A stretch of 49,744 bases of DNA, taken from assembly GCF_937910895.1 (NCBI RefSeq), contig NZ_CALEMI010000169.1:1-49744 (forward strand), in the 5' to 3' direction. The stretch's first letter is position 1; every line of letters begins with the position of its first letter. Made by a program: the position numbers and the translations under genes. Below, piece by piece: positions 18,621 through 27,537 of the stretch. The notes beneath the pieces are model-generated. The model searched no databases, was not told the origin of the DNA, and saw nothing but the letters and a program-made list of their open reading frames with translations. The stretch is from an uncultured Dokdonia sp. (GTDB lineage Bacteria; Bacteroidota; Bacteroidia; Flavobacteriales; Flavobacteriaceae).

Positions 18621-20165
18621 CTATATTTTAATTTCCTCACCACTTTTATCTGTAAAGCGGTATTCAAGATACGTGTAAGCGTCTCTGGGTATAATTTTTA
18701 CCCATTTTTTGTGTTCTAAAAACCATTTAGAACGAATAGATGGAAATCCTTTGGTTAGGAAAGCTGCAACAAATGGGTGCGCATGAAGCGTCACTTTACT
18801 TTTGCCACTTTTAAGAATTTTGTCAAGTTTACCTTCTAATTTTTGCACCATAACAATAGGTGCTTCTATCTCTCCGTCAGTTCCATTTGGATCTTCTTCT
18901 CGGGTTTTGATATTCATTTCTGGTCGTACTCGCTGCCTGGTGATTTGAATTAAACCAAATTTACTAGGCGGTAATATTTTGTGTTTTGCGCGATCATCTT
19001 TCATCTCTTCTTTAAGATGATTAAAGAGTTTCCTACGATTGTCTGCATTGTTCATGTCTATAAAATCGACAACAATAATTCCTCCCATATCTCGGAGACT
19101 TAACTGTCGTGCCATTTCTGAAGCGGCGATCATATTTACTTCCAGCGCAGTATCTTCTTGATTCTTTGCTTTATTTGATCTGTTACCACTATTTACATCA
19201 ACAACATGTAGGGCTTCTGTATGTTCTATAACAAGATATGCTCCTTTACTCATTGATACGGTTTTTCCGAAAGATGTTTTAATCTGTCTTTCTATTCCGA
19301 ATTTTTCAAAAATTGGAGTTGGACTCTTGTATAGTTTTACGATACTCTCTTTTTTAGGAGCGATCTCGCTTACGTAGTCTTTTATTTGATAATAAAGCGT
19401 TTCATCATCTACGGTTATTCCCGTAAAGCTATCATTAAAGATATCTCTGAGTATAGAAGATGCTCGGTTCATTTCACCAAGTATCTTACTAGGATGATGT
19501 GCGCCTTGAATTTTTTTACTCATGGTAGCCCATTTGTCTACCAAATTTTGTAGGTCTTTGTCTAGTTCGGCGACCATTACTCCTTGTGCAACTGTGCGTA
19601 CTATCACACCAAATCCTTTAGGACGTATGCTTTGTACTAATCGTTTAAGACGTGCTTTTTCTTCATTGCTTTCTATCTTTTGTGAAATAGAAATTCTATC
19701 AGAAAAAGGCACGAGAACAATATATCTACCAGCTATAGAAAGCTCACTGCTTATTCTAGGACCTTTTGTAGAAATAGGTTCTTTGGCGATTTGTACTAAT
19801 ACACTTTGTTTTTGTTTTAAGACATCGGTAATTTTACCGTTTTTGTCTATGTCTTTTTCAAAAGGAAAGTTGTTTAAAGAATAATCTTTTAATTTACCTG
19901 TGCTTACACGTTTTATGTAACTTAGAAGTGTAGGAAGTTTTGGACCTAAATCATGATAATGCAAAAAAGCATCTTTTTCATAACCTACATTAACAAATGC
20001 AGCATTTAATCCAGAAACTGTTTTTCTAATATTTGCAATATAAATATCACCAACATTAAATTTATTTCCGTCTTCTTCTTTGTGAAGTTCTATAAGTCTT
20101 CCATCTTTTAATAAGGCAAAATCAACTGCCGAGGAACTAGATCTAATAACTAATTCTTTATTCAC
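18621..20165 (-). CDS. rng: Ribonuclease E/G family protein
   Basis: 514 residues from a GTG start at 20165. An S1-like RNA-binding region near the N-terminus (KFNVGDIYIANIRKTVSGLNAAFVNVGYEKDAFLH) carries the family's insertion. The catalytic core has VVDVNSGNRS and VVDFIDM, whose aspartates coordinate the metal in RNase E/G. It lacks the long C-terminal scaffold of RNase E, so it is RNase G-like in length. The role is 5'-end-dependent cleavage in rRNA maturation and mRNA decay. Strong terminator directly after the stop. (The quoted strings are consecutive motifs; the first spans residues about 35-70.). Confidence 0.93.
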   Translation of the reverse strand: MNKELVIRSSSSAVDFALLKDGRLIELHKEEDGNKFNVGDIYIANIRKTVSGLNAAFVNVGYEKDAFLHYHDLGPKLPTLLSYIKRVSTGKLKDYSLNNFPFEKDIDKNGKITDVLKQKQSVLVQIAKEPISTKGPRISSELSIAGRYIVLVPFSDRISISQKIESNEEKARLKRLVQSIRPKGFGVIVRTVAQGVMVAELDKDLQNLVDKWATMSKKIQGAHHPSKILGEMNRASSILRDIFNDSFTGITVDDETLYYQIKDYVSEIAPKKESIVKLYKSPTPIFEKFGIERQIKTSFGKTVSMSKGAYLVIEHTEALHVVDVNSGNRSNKAKNQEDTALEVNMIAASEMARQLSLRDMGGIIVVDFIDMNNADNRRKLFNHLKEEMKDDRAKHKILPPSKFGLIQITRQRVRPEMNIKTREEDPNGTDGEIEAPIVMVQKLEGKLDKILKSGKSKVTLHAHPFVAAFLTKGFPSIRSKWFLEHKKWVKIIPRDAYTYLEYRFTDKSGEEIKI

Positions 20166-20498
20166 TCTTTAGTAATTTTTATCCATCACGCTATATGCGT
20201 AACAAATGGATTATACAATAATTTATCACAGGTGTGCTAACGTATACGTATGTATACAAAATGTAATAAATACGGTGTAACGTAAAGTCCTCAAGGTGTA
20301 AGGCTTTTGTGTTACGATGTCAAAGAACTATGAATTATACATAGGTTATCACCATCCAAAAAAGATGAACTTAAGAAAGACAATCACTTTATAGTTTTTA
20401 TATCATAGCTAATGCCATGCAAAATTAAGTGAAGCCATTTTATGCACACGTATTTAAAAATCTACATAAATAGATTACGAATGGTATATGTATAATTC
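20166..20498. other. Non-coding stretch upstream of rng
   Basis: About 330 bases with no supportable gene. It holds GTATAC-GTAT-GTATAC near 20239-20254, an inverted repeat of unknown meaning, and must contain the rng promoter, which I could not place with confidence. Confidence 0.4.
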
Positions 20499-20533
20499 AA
20501 AAGAAAAAGTAGTCTAAGACTACTTTTTCTTTT
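20499..20533 (-). terminator. Terminator whose stem overlaps the end of a coding sequence
   Basis: The arms 20499-20515 and 20517-20533 are perfectly complementary over 17 bases. The right arm is the last codons and part of the stop of the small basic gene; on the minus strand the left arm ends in a T-rich stretch. Confidence 0.8.
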
Positions 20534-20612
20534 TGTGACGGTTTGCTCTACGTCTTTTTTTACGTTTGTGCGTTGCTACCTTGTGTCTTTTTCTTTTTTT
20601 ACCACTTGGCAT
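20520..20612 (-). CDS. 30-residue Arg/Lys-rich ribosome-type peptide
   Basis: ATG at 20612, TAG at 20520. The peptide starts MPSGKKRKRHKVATHKRKKR and continues RRANRHKKKK. The same kind of tiny basic protein is widespread in Bacteroidota. I believe it is the Bacteroidota-specific small 50S protein sometimes called bL38, but I cannot verify the name here. Two thirds of the residues are basic, consistent with binding rRNA. It lies just after the HU-family gene (29-base gap) on the same strand, and its final four codons double as half of a terminator stem. Confidence 0.8.
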   Translation of the reverse strand: MPSGKKRKRHKVATHKRKKRRRANRHKKKK

Positions 20613-20641
20613 AAAATGATTCTTTTAATAAGTTATTTAAA

Positions 20642-20929
20642 TTATACTGCAACGTTCGTCTTTACACCTTCTACAAATACTTTTGCAGGTTTGAACGCAG
20701 GTATGTTATGCGCTGGAATTTTGATAGTCGTATTCTTAGAAATGTTTCTACCAGTTTTTTCAGCTCTTGTCTTGATAATAAAGCTACCAAATCCTCTTAA
20801 ATAAACGTTGTCTCCACCTTCTAAAGAGGTTTTAACTTCACTCATAAATGATTCGATAGTTGCTTGTACGTCATTCTTTTCGATACCTAGTTTTTCAGAT
20901 ACCTTTGCTACAATATCAGCTTTTGTCAT
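20642..20929 (-). CDS. HU/IHF-family DNA-binding protein
   Basis: 95 residues, normal for the family. MTKADIVAKVSEKLGI starts the helical dimerization part; VYLRGFGSFIIKTRAEKTGR and PAHNIPAFKPAKVF form the DNA-embracing arm with its conserved proline. It bends and compacts DNA in the nucleoid. It is divergent from mutY with 130 bases between, and probably co-transcribed with the 30-residue basic peptide downstream. Confidence 0.94.
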   Translation of the reverse strand: MTKADIVAKVSEKLGIEKNDVQATIESFMSEVKTSLEGGDNVYLRGFGSFIIKTRAEKTGRNISKNTTIKIPAHNIPAFKPAKVFVEGVKTNVAV

Positions 20930-21059
20930 TTTAATAATTGTTTAGGGGTTAAACTTTTCAAGTTCGCAAATATAAGCATTATAAATTCAAACTTTCAAGC
21001 ATAATCTTTTAAATTATAAGAAGATAAGTATATAAATTAGCAAAAACCTTTATTTTCAA

Positions 21060-22100
21060 TTGAATATATCTAATAAACTCATATCGTGGTATCTAGAAAA
21101 CAAGCGTGAAATGCCTTGGAGAAAAACCACAGATCCTTATCGTATTTGGCTATCAGAGATCATTCTTCAACAAACTAGAGTAGCGCAAGGTTTGCCCTAT
21201 TATTTAAAGTTTACAGAGGCATTTCCCACCGTAAAAGATCTAGCAAATGCTTCTGAAGAAGAAGTTTTGAAATTATGGCAAGGATTAGGCTATTATTCTC
21301 GTGGCAGAAATTTACACACAGCTGCAAAGTACATTGTAGAAGATCTTAATGGAGTTTTCCCAAACACGTATAAAGAGTTATTAAAATTAAAAGGTGTTGG
21401 TGATTATACAGCTAGTGCCATAGCCAGTATCAGTTTTCAGGAGCCTACTGCTGTGGTAGATGGTAATGTGTACAGAGTGTTGTCTCGCCTTTTTGGTATT
21501 GACACTCCTATTAATAGCACACAAGGCATTAAAGAGTTTAAGGAACTTGCTCAAGAACTTATTGACAAAGACCAACCAGCAAACTTTAATCAAGCTATTA
21601 TGGAATTTGGAGCCATACAATGTAAGCCTCAAAATCCGTATTGTTTACATTGTGTTTTTAATGACTCTTGTGTGGCTTTACAAAAAAATAAAATTGACAC
21701 ACTTCCTGTAAAACTCAAAAAAACAAAAGTTAAAAATCGGTATTTACATTATTTGGTGTTCAGATCTACAGATCATAAAACAATCATACAGCGTCGTACA
21801 GGAAAAGGAATTTGGGAAGGGCTGTATCAATTTCCATTAATTGAAGGGGAGTTTGACGGTGTACGCTTTCGCGAAAGCGAACCCTTTCTAAAAGAAACAG
21901 CTTCTTACACGATAAAAAATGCGTCTCAATATAATGAAACGCCTATTGTGCATAAATTATCTCATCAACATTTGCATACTATATTTTGGATTATCGATGT
22001 AGAACAACTTCAAGAAGATGCGATTGAAATTACAACCCTGAGATCCTATCCAGTTCCTGTGCTTATTTCTAATTTTATAGAAGAAATAGGTTTAATCTAG
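21060..22100 (+). CDS. mutY: MutY, A/G-specific adenine DNA glycosylase
   Basis: 346 residues from a TTG start at 21060; the next Met (residue 18) would cut into the conserved N-terminal fold. E33 (WLSEIILQQT) and D134 (VDGNVYRV) are the expected catalytic residues, with the helix-hairpin-helix at LKGVGDYTASA. C188, C195, C198 and C204 form the 4Fe-4S ligand set (spacing C-x6-C-x2-C-x5-C). The C-terminal Nudix-like domain recognises 8-oxoG. It removes A opposite 8-oxoG. Residues 269-273 (RFRES) come from the dispersed palindrome and lie in the C-terminal domain. In flavobacteria mutY usually sits directly before ssb-gldE-gldD, as nearly here. Confidence 0.95.
   Translation: MNISNKLISWYLENKREMPWRKTTDPYRIWLSEIILQQTRVAQGLPYYLKFTEAFPTVKDLANASEEEVLKLWQGLGYYSRGRNLHTAAKYIVEDLNGVFPNTYKELLKLKGVGDYTASAIASISFQEPTAVVDGNVYRVLSRLFGIDTPINSTQGIKEFKELAQELIDKDQPANFNQAIMEFGAIQCKPQNPYCLHCVFNDSCVALQKNKIDTLPVKLKKTKVKNRYLHYLVFRSTDHKTIIQRRTGKGIWEGLYQFPLIEGEFDGVRFRESEPFLKETASYTIKNASQYNETPIVHKLSHQHLHTIFWIIDVEQLQEDAIEITTLRSYPVPVLISNFIEEIGLI
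21864..21879. repeat. Dispersed palindrome, copy 7 (in mutY)
   Basis: CGCTTTCGCGAAAGCG, perfect over 16 bases, read as RFRES (mutY residues 269-273). Confidence 0.9.
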
Positions 22101-22964
22101 GATCGTTTTAATCTGTTTTCTGTATGCTGATGGGTTTTGACCTGTAAATGCTTTAAACCTTTTATTAAAATGTGAGAAATTATTAAATCCACTTTCAAAA
22201 CATACTTCTGTGATACTAATGGCATGTTCTGAGAGCAACTTAGATGCGTGTACCAAACGATATTCATTTACAAACTGAGTAAATGTTTTATTGGTAATCT
22301 TTTTAAAATAACGGCAAAAAGAAGGAACGGTCATGTGCGTTAATGCTGCTATTTCTTCTAAGGTAATCTCTTCTTTAAAATGAGTCTTTACATGATTAAA
22401 GACTAAATTGATACGGTCATTATCCTGTACATTGGATAATAAGGCAAAGCCATCTGCATTTAAAATTCTAAACTCTTTTGTAATCGCAAGCCTATTAAGG
22501 ATACTCAAGTAAGAAACTAATCGCTCAAAATCGGTTTCATGTTCCATTTCTTCCATGAGAGCCCCTACCTCTGTCTTGGTGTCTCCAGAAAACACGATAC
22601 CTCGTTTTGAAACTTGTAAAAGCTTTTTAATAGGAGCCATTTCCGGAATATCAAAAAAGTCATCTCCAAGAAAGTTAGCTTTCATTTGTATCACAGTTTC
22701 AAACTTGTTGTTTGTTTGATGGTCTGTAAAACCACAATGTGGGAGATTACTCCCTACTAGTATTAATGTTCCCCAAGTATAATAAGAAAGATTACTCCCT
22801 ACTAACCGCCTGCCCGTTCCCCCATTCACATAGACAAGTTCTAACTCAGGGTGGTAATGCCATACCGTATTATCATTTCTATTTTCCTTGTCAAATTTTT
22901 GATAGGTAAACGAATTGCCAAAATTGGGAGTGATAGTTTCTAATGTAGGTTTTTGTAAAAGCAT
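22092..22964 (-). CDS. AraC-family transcriptional regulator
   Basis: 290 residues: an N-terminal cupin-like sensor region (VWHYHPELELVYVNGGTGRR and SNLPHCG) and a C-terminal double helix-turn-helix (about 190-290), with ITLEEIAALTHMTVPSFCRY and the signature SITEVCFESGFNNFSHFNKR. It most likely senses a small molecule or sugar. Its 3' end overlaps the mutY 3' end by 9 bases in convergent orientation. It interrupts the usual mutY-ssb-gldE-gldD order, so it was probably inserted here. No target can be named. Confidence 0.9.
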   Translation of the reverse strand: MLLQKPTLETITPNFGNSFTYQKFDKENRNDNTVWHYHPELELVYVNGGTGRRLVGSNLSYYTWGTLILVGSNLPHCGFTDHQTNNKFETVIQMKANFLGDDFFDIPEMAPIKKLLQVSKRGIVFSGDTKTEVGALMEEMEHETDFERLVSYLSILNRLAITKEFRILNADGFALLSNVQDNDRINLVFNHVKTHFKEEITLEEIAALTHMTVPSFCRYFKKITNKTFTQFVNEYRLVHASKLLSEHAISITEVCFESGFNNFSHFNKRFKAFTGQNPSAYRKQIKTILD

Positions 22965-23132
22965 GTCGGGGGTTTTTCTGGTTAAAGTTAAAAACGCTTC
23001 TGGTTATAAATCGTTAGAAATTTACCGTAAATCTATGCTAAATTAACATAAATGATATTCAGGTGTAATATTGAAGTTAATTTAGAACATTAATCTGAAC
23101 ATATTGTAATAGCAACTAACGTATTCTGAGTG

Positions 23133-23140
23133 TATGTTTG
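23133..23140 (+). promoter_or_regulatory. Bacteroidota -7 element for the small secreted protein
   Basis: TATGTTTG matches TAnnTTTG, 42 bases before the ATG at 23183. Confidence 0.5.
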
Positions 23141-23182
23141 TATCATAATTATTTAGTTATCAATCTTTAAAATCGAAATAGT

Positions 23183-23542
23183 ATGAAAACCACATTAAAA
23201 TCAGTATTGCTTCTTGTGCTTTTAACAACAAGTGTGTATGTAAATGCAACAGGATCTGAAACATTTATAGATGAGAAAAAACCAATTACATCAACTATTG
23301 ATAGTGATATGGTTATCCGTAAGAAAGATGAGAAAGTTTCTATAAATCTTTTAAACTTGGACTTAAATCCCGTAGAAATTATTATTAGAGATGGCTTAGG
23401 ACGCATCGTTTTTTTTGAAACAATCAATAACGATCAGACCATTCAGAAATCATTTAATTTTACAAAAGCATACAAGGGAAGTTATAGTATTAAAGTAAAA
23501 GATGGATCTACTACTTATAATAAAGAGATAGAGATTATCTAA
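23183..23542 (+). CDS. Small secreted protein, sorting-domain-like beta fold
   Basis: 119 residues. A clear signal peptide (MKTTLKSVLLLVLLTTSVYV, cleavage near NA-TG) is followed by a beta-rich domain. The section DGLGRIVFFETINNDQTIQK, later YKGSYSIKVKDG, resembles the beta-sandwich of T9SS C-terminal domains and of short stand-alone proteins of that type common in flavobacteria. No catalytic residues are visible. It is monocistronic between araC (divergent) and ssb. The function is unknown. Confidence 0.8.
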   Translation: MKTTLKSVLLLVLLTTSVYVNATGSETFIDEKKPITSTIDSDMVIRKKDEKVSINLLNLDLNPVEIIIRDGLGRIVFFETINNDQTIQKSFNFTKAYKGSYSIKVKDGSTTYNKEIEII

Positions 23543-23735
23543 ACACCTCTCTCCGCTTTACCGCATTTAACTTGCTTAGTTTTGTAAGATCTCTTTTAGA
23601 TAATTCTATAAGGGATCTTCCTTTTTGGTTTTAAATGAAGTGAACTTTTATAAAACACTTCTTTGCCATAGAACTAAAAGTCTTTTAATATCTATTCTTA
23701 TCTTTACGTTTATAGATTACAGCCTAATATTTTCT

Positions 23736-23743
23736 TATATTTG
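23736..23743 (+). promoter_or_regulatory. Bacteroidota -7 element for ssb-gldE-gldD
   Basis: TATATTTG ends 6 bases before the ssb ATG, so the operon transcript probably starts at or very near the start codon. Confidence 0.6.
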
Positions 23744-23748
23744 ACACT

Positions 23749-24201
23749 ATGGCAGGAACAGTTAATAAGGTAATTCTAATAGGACATACAGGAGACGAAG
23801 TAAAAATGCATTACTTTGAAGGAGGTAATAGTATAGGGCGTTTCCCGCTGGCTACCAATGAAGAATATACCAATCGAACTACTGGAGAACGGGTGAGTAA
23901 TACGGAGTGGCATAACATCGTTGTTCGAAATAAAGCTGCCGAAATATGTGAAAAGTATCTCAAAAAAGGAGATAAGGTATATATAGAAGGTCGTTTAAAA
24001 ACGCGCAAATGGACTGATGACAAAGGTATGGAGCGTTACAGTACTGAAATACAATGTATAGATTTTACGTTTCTCACGCCTAAAGGAGAAGGCCAACAAC
24101 CTAATAACACTTCTACACCGTCAGCACAGCCTACGCAAACACCTCAACCTACACCATCACAGACGAGTTCTGCTGAAGATGTAGATGATCTCCCATTTTA
24201 A
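23749..24201 (+). CDS. ssb: Single-stranded DNA-binding protein
   Basis: 150 residues: an OB fold (MAGTVNKVILIGHTGDEVKM ... SNTEWHNIVV ... KKGDKVYIEGRLKTRKW), a Pro/Gln/Thr-rich linker, and the acidic tip DDLPF that binds partner proteins in replication and repair. It is the first gene of an apparent operon with gldE and gldD, the known flavobacterial arrangement. Confidence 0.96.
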   Translation: MAGTVNKVILIGHTGDEVKMHYFEGGNSIGRFPLATNEEYTNRTTGERVSNTEWHNIVVRNKAAEICEKYLKKGDKVYIEGRLKTRKWTDDKGMERYSTEIQCIDFTFLTPKGEGQQPNNTSTPSAQPTQTPQPTPSQTSSAEDVDDLPF

Positions 24202-24228
24202 AACTACGTATAACGAATTTAAAGACGA

Positions 24229-25557
24229 TTGGATCCTGACCCCGAACCCTTATCCTTATTTATAGTATTAGCTTTTAACAGTACTATTCTCATAAGCAGT
24301 ATCTTACTGATACTACTCCTTGCATGCTCTGCACTCATAAGTGGTGCTGAAGTTGCTTTTTTTTCACTAACACTTACAGACTTAAAAGAGCAGGAAGCAG
24401 CAGACCAAGAAAATCCTAGATTAAAAATGGTCGTAAGGTTATTACAAAAACCAAAAAAACTATTAGCGACCATATTAGTAGCAAATAATACAATAAATAT
24501 TGCGATTGTATTGCTTTTTGCGAGTCTTGGAGAGATTTTATTTAAGGATGTACAAGCTACAATCTTTGGAGCTCCTGTAAAATTTATCATAGAAATCGTT
24601 ATTGTTACCTTTTTGATTTTACTCTTTGGCGAGATTTTACCTAAAATCTATGCGAGTCGTAATAACAAAAAATTTGCGAGCCTTATGGCATTCCCGCTTA
24701 GGTTTTTGGATATTATCTTCACTCCTTTGAGCGGTCCTATGCGGTTTATTACATTACAAATACACAAAAAGCTTGGAGATCAAAAATCAAGTTTCAATAT
24801 AGATCAGCTTTCTCAAGCGCTTGAGCTGACAACCGACGGAGATACCACCAAAGAAGAGCAAAAAATATTACAAGGTATTGTTGCTTTTGGGAATACAGAC
24901 ACCAAACAAGTGATGCGTCCTCGTATGGATGTATTTGCACTTAACAAAGAAGATGCTTATACTTCTATATTACACCAGATAACCACCAAAGGATATTCTC
25001 GTATTCCCGTATATGATGAGAGTGTAGATAGCGTTATTGGTATTTTATATGTAAAAGATTTACTCCCACATCTATCAGATAAAAATTTTGATTGGACATC
25101 TTTACTAAGAGAGCCTAATTTTGTTCCTGAAAACAAAAAACTAGATGATTTACTTGCCGAGTTTAAAGAAAAGAAAAATCATCTTGCCATTGTCGTAGAT
25201 GAATACGGAGGTACTAGTGGTATTATTACCTTAGAAGATATAATTGAAGAAATTGTAGGAGACATTAGTGACGAGTTTGATGATGAAGATATTATTTACA
25301 CCAAAATGGATGATTACAATTATGTTTTTGATGGAAAAACATCTTTAAAAGATTTTTACCGTATTATACATCTAGGAGATGATAGTGTATTTGAAACTCA
25401 AAAAGGAGAGGCTGAAACAATTGCTGGTTTTATCCTAGAGGTATCAGGAGGTTTTCCTAAAAAAAATGAAGTAATAAAATACGACAGATATACGTTTACA
25501 GTTGAAGCTATAGACAAAAAGCGCATTAAACAAATTAAATTTACCATTCAGCCTTGA
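24229..25557 (+). CDS. gldE: GldE, gliding-motility CNNM/CBS-domain membrane protein
   Basis: 442 residues from TTG at 24229 (MDPDPEPLSLF). An N-terminal CNNM-type membrane domain (about 10-180), two CBS domains (QVMRPRMDVFAL and LAIVVDEYGGTSGIITLEDI are typical), and a C-terminal CorC/HlyC domain. The family resembles magnesium/cobalt efflux proteins. In Flavobacterium, GldE overlaps in function with GldD and supports gliding and type IX secretion. The gene overlaps gldD by 4 bases and follows ssb by 27 bases. Confidence 0.93.
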   Translation: MDPDPEPLSLFIVLAFNSTILISSILLILLLACSALISGAEVAFFSLTLTDLKEQEAADQENPRLKMVVRLLQKPKKLLATILVANNTINIAIVLLFASLGEILFKDVQATIFGAPVKFIIEIVIVTFLILLFGEILPKIYASRNNKKFASLMAFPLRFLDIIFTPLSGPMRFITLQIHKKLGDQKSSFNIDQLSQALELTTDGDTTKEEQKILQGIVAFGNTDTKQVMRPRMDVFALNKEDAYTSILHQITTKGYSRIPVYDESVDSVIGILYVKDLLPHLSDKNFDWTSLLREPNFVPENKKLDDLLAEFKEKKNHLAIVVDEYGGTSGIITLEDIIEEIVGDISDEFDDEDIIYTKMDDYNYVFDGKTSLKDFYRIIHLGDDSVFETQKGEAETIAGFILEVSGGFPKKNEVIKYDRYTFTVEAIDKKRIKQIKFTIQP

Positions 25558-26120
25558 CCCTACGTTCTCACTTCTATATACTACTCTGTTGCACACTTTT
25601 TATTTCTTGTGGTGATGATGTTTTGCCTAAACCTGAAGCTTTTTTGAGTCTTACGTATCCCAAACCAAACTACGTTACTACCACTACAGATTGTGATTAT
25701 AGTTTTGAAAAAAATGATATAAGTACTGCCTACTTTAAAGATGATTGTTCTGCTACCATCAATTATCCAGAACTTGATGGCACTTTATTTCTAACCTATA
25801 GAAAAGTAGACAATAATATAAATGCTTTATTAAGAGATGCTCAAAAACTCACGTATGAACATGTCATAAAAGCCGATGATATTATTGAAGAGAAGTATAT
25901 TAATAAAGAGCAAGACGTATACGGGATGTTTTACGATGTACGTGGTAATGCCGCTTCTCAATCTCAATTTTATGTAACCGATAGTACACAACATTTTATC
26001 ACGGGTTCTATTTATTTTAATGCAAAACCAAACTACGACAGTATTTATCCTGCTGCCGTCTATCTTAAAAACGATATCCGTCATCTTATGGAAACTATTT
26101 CTTGGAAGAATAAAGATTAG
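25554..26120 (+). CDS. gldD: GldD, gliding-motility lipoprotein
   Basis: 188 residues from a TTG that overlaps the gldE stop (TTGA), implying coupled translation. The N-terminus is a lipoprotein signal ending LFISCGDD. Then comes the GldD body, starting LPKPEAFLSLTYPKPNY, with paired cysteines near residues 43 and 58. GldD is essential for gliding and T9SS function in Flavobacterium johnsoniae. The dispersed palindrome begins at the base after its stop codon. Confidence 0.93.
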   Translation: MTLRSHFYILLCCTLFISCGDDVLPKPEAFLSLTYPKPNYVTTTTDCDYSFEKNDISTAYFKDDCSATINYPELDGTLFLTYRKVDNNINALLRDAQKLTYEHVIKADDIIEEKYINKEQDVYGMFYDVRGNAASQSQFYVTDSTQHFITGSIYFNAKPNYDSIYPAAVYLKNDIRHLMETISWKNKD

Positions 26121-26140
26121 TACGCTTTCGCGAAAGCATA
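26121..26140. repeat. Dispersed palindrome, copy 8 (intergenic)
   Basis: TACGCTTTCGCGAAAGCATA; one outer mismatch. It begins immediately after the gldD TAG and could act as a transcript 3' hairpin, though no T-run follows. Confidence 0.9.
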
Positions 26141-26276
26141 CCCACGAGCAAAATCAAGCTTAAAGACCATAATCATGTTACCCACCGCTTTCTTGACTCA
26201 CAAGGCATTGCGTCTAATTACCCTGAACAATCAACTTTTAAAGTCATAAACTCGTAAACTTACCAACGAATTGCCC

Positions 26277-26284
26277 TAACTTTG
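26277..26284 (+). promoter_or_regulatory. Bacteroidota -7 element for the EamA permease gene
   Basis: TAACTTTG matches TAnnTTTG, 18 bases before the ATG at 26303. Confidence 0.55.
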
Positions 26285-26302
26285 CGTACCTAAAATTTTG
26301 CA

Positions 26303-27187
26303 ATGCAAAACAGTACGTTAAAATGGATTTACCTTGTTGTTTTATCCATTATTTGGGGGAGTTCTTTTATACTTATAAAAAAGGGGCTTGTAGGCCTCGC
26401 CCCTATCCAACTCGGTGCTTTACGAATTTTATTTACTGCATTTTTCTTATTACTGATAGGTTGGAAAAGTGTACGTACCATCAAAAAACAAGAATGGAAA
26501 TGGATTCTTATTTCTGGTATTTTAGGTACTGGACTTCCCGTATTTCTGTTTGCCTACGCTGAAACAGAAATAGATAGTGCTATTGCTGCTATACTCAACT
26601 CTAGTGTTCCTTTACTTACCCTTTTATTGGGCTTGGTTCTATTCGGCACTACATTCTTAAAACATCAATTAGTAGGGGTTTTAGTAGGATTAAGTGGCGC
26701 TACAGCGCTTATCCTTATAGGAGCAAGTATCAATCCTGATCAGAATTACTGGTATGCTTTACTCGTTGTATGTGCAAGTGTGATGTATGCTCTCAATGTC
26801 AATATTATTAAACGCTATATGCAGGATATTTCTGCGATTGCGATTGCTACGGGAAACTTTATTTTTCTAATCCCGCCTGCTGTTATTTTATTGATGTATT
26901 CAGATTTTTTTAATACAGTTACATTGAACACTCCTGAAGTACAAGTCTCTATAGGTTACATTGTGATACTCGCCCTTTTTGGAACGGCTATGGCGAAAGT
27001 GATGTTTAATAAATTAGTACAAATAAGCAATCCTGTATTTGCCTCATCCGTTACCTACCTAATGCCCATCATCTCCGTCTCATGGGGATTACTAGATGGT
27101 GAGAAATTTACAATTTGGCAATTTGTTGCTTCGCTTATTATTATAGGAGGTGTATATCTTGTAAATAAAAGAAGAAAAGCTATATAA
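26303..27187 (+). CDS. EamA-family (drug/metabolite superfamily) permease
   Basis: 294 residues, ten predicted membrane helices in two EamA halves: the first starts YLVVLSIIWGSSFILIKKGL, the second near YWYALLVVCASVMYALNVNI. It ends VYLVNKRRKAI, the positive cytosolic tail. Members export amino acids or other metabolites from the cytoplasm; the substrate is not predictable. Its last 30 codons and the hairpin after the stop are repeated in tandem downstream (27101-27616). Confidence 0.92.
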   Translation: MQNSTLKWIYLVVLSIIWGSSFILIKKGLVGLAPIQLGALRILFTAFFLLLIGWKSVRTIKKQEWKWILISGILGTGLPVFLFAYAETEIDSAIAAILNSSVPLLTLLLGLVLFGTTFLKHQLVGVLVGLSGATALILIGASINPDQNYWYALLVVCASVMYALNVNIIKRYMQDISAIAIATGNFIFLIPPAVILLMYSDFFNTVTLNTPEVQVSIGYIVILALFGTAMAKVMFNKLVQISNPVFASSVTYLMPIISVSWGLLDGEKFTIWQFVASLIIIGGVYLVNKRRKAI

Positions 27188-27203
27188 TTAGAAAGGGGTG
27201 GTT

Positions 27204-27249
27204 GTGTATTTTATTTTGGATATTTTTTTAATTCAAAATAAGAATACAC
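27204..27249 (+). terminator. Hairpin after EamA gene, tandem copy 1
   Basis: GTGTATTTTATTTTG pairs with CAAAATAAGAATACAC across a 15-base loop. The tail after it is TTTCCG rather than a long T-run, so termination is likely but not certain. Confidence 0.6.
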
Positions 27250-27370
27250 TTTCCGTAAAAACCCACTAGAAAAATTTACGCTTTACAATTTCTTGCTTCA
27301 CTCATTATTATTGGTGGTGTGTATCTGGTGAATAAAAGAAAAAAAATTACCTAGTTTAAACGGGGTGGTT

Positions 27371-27414
27371 GTATTTTTTATTTTGAAAATTTTTCAATTC
27401 AAAATAAAAAATAC
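27371..27414 (+). terminator. Hairpin, tandem copy 2
   Basis: GTATTTTTTATTTTG and CAAAATAAAAAATAC are perfectly complementary over 15 bases, although both arms differ from copy 1. Confidence 0.6.
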
Positions 27415-27537
27415 TTTCCGTTACACTCTAATAAGAAAAATTTACAATGACACAGTTATTTGCTTCATTAGTCATTATAGGTGATGTGTATCTGGTGAAT
27501 AAAAGAAGGAAAGCTCTATAATTAAACGGGGGTGGTT

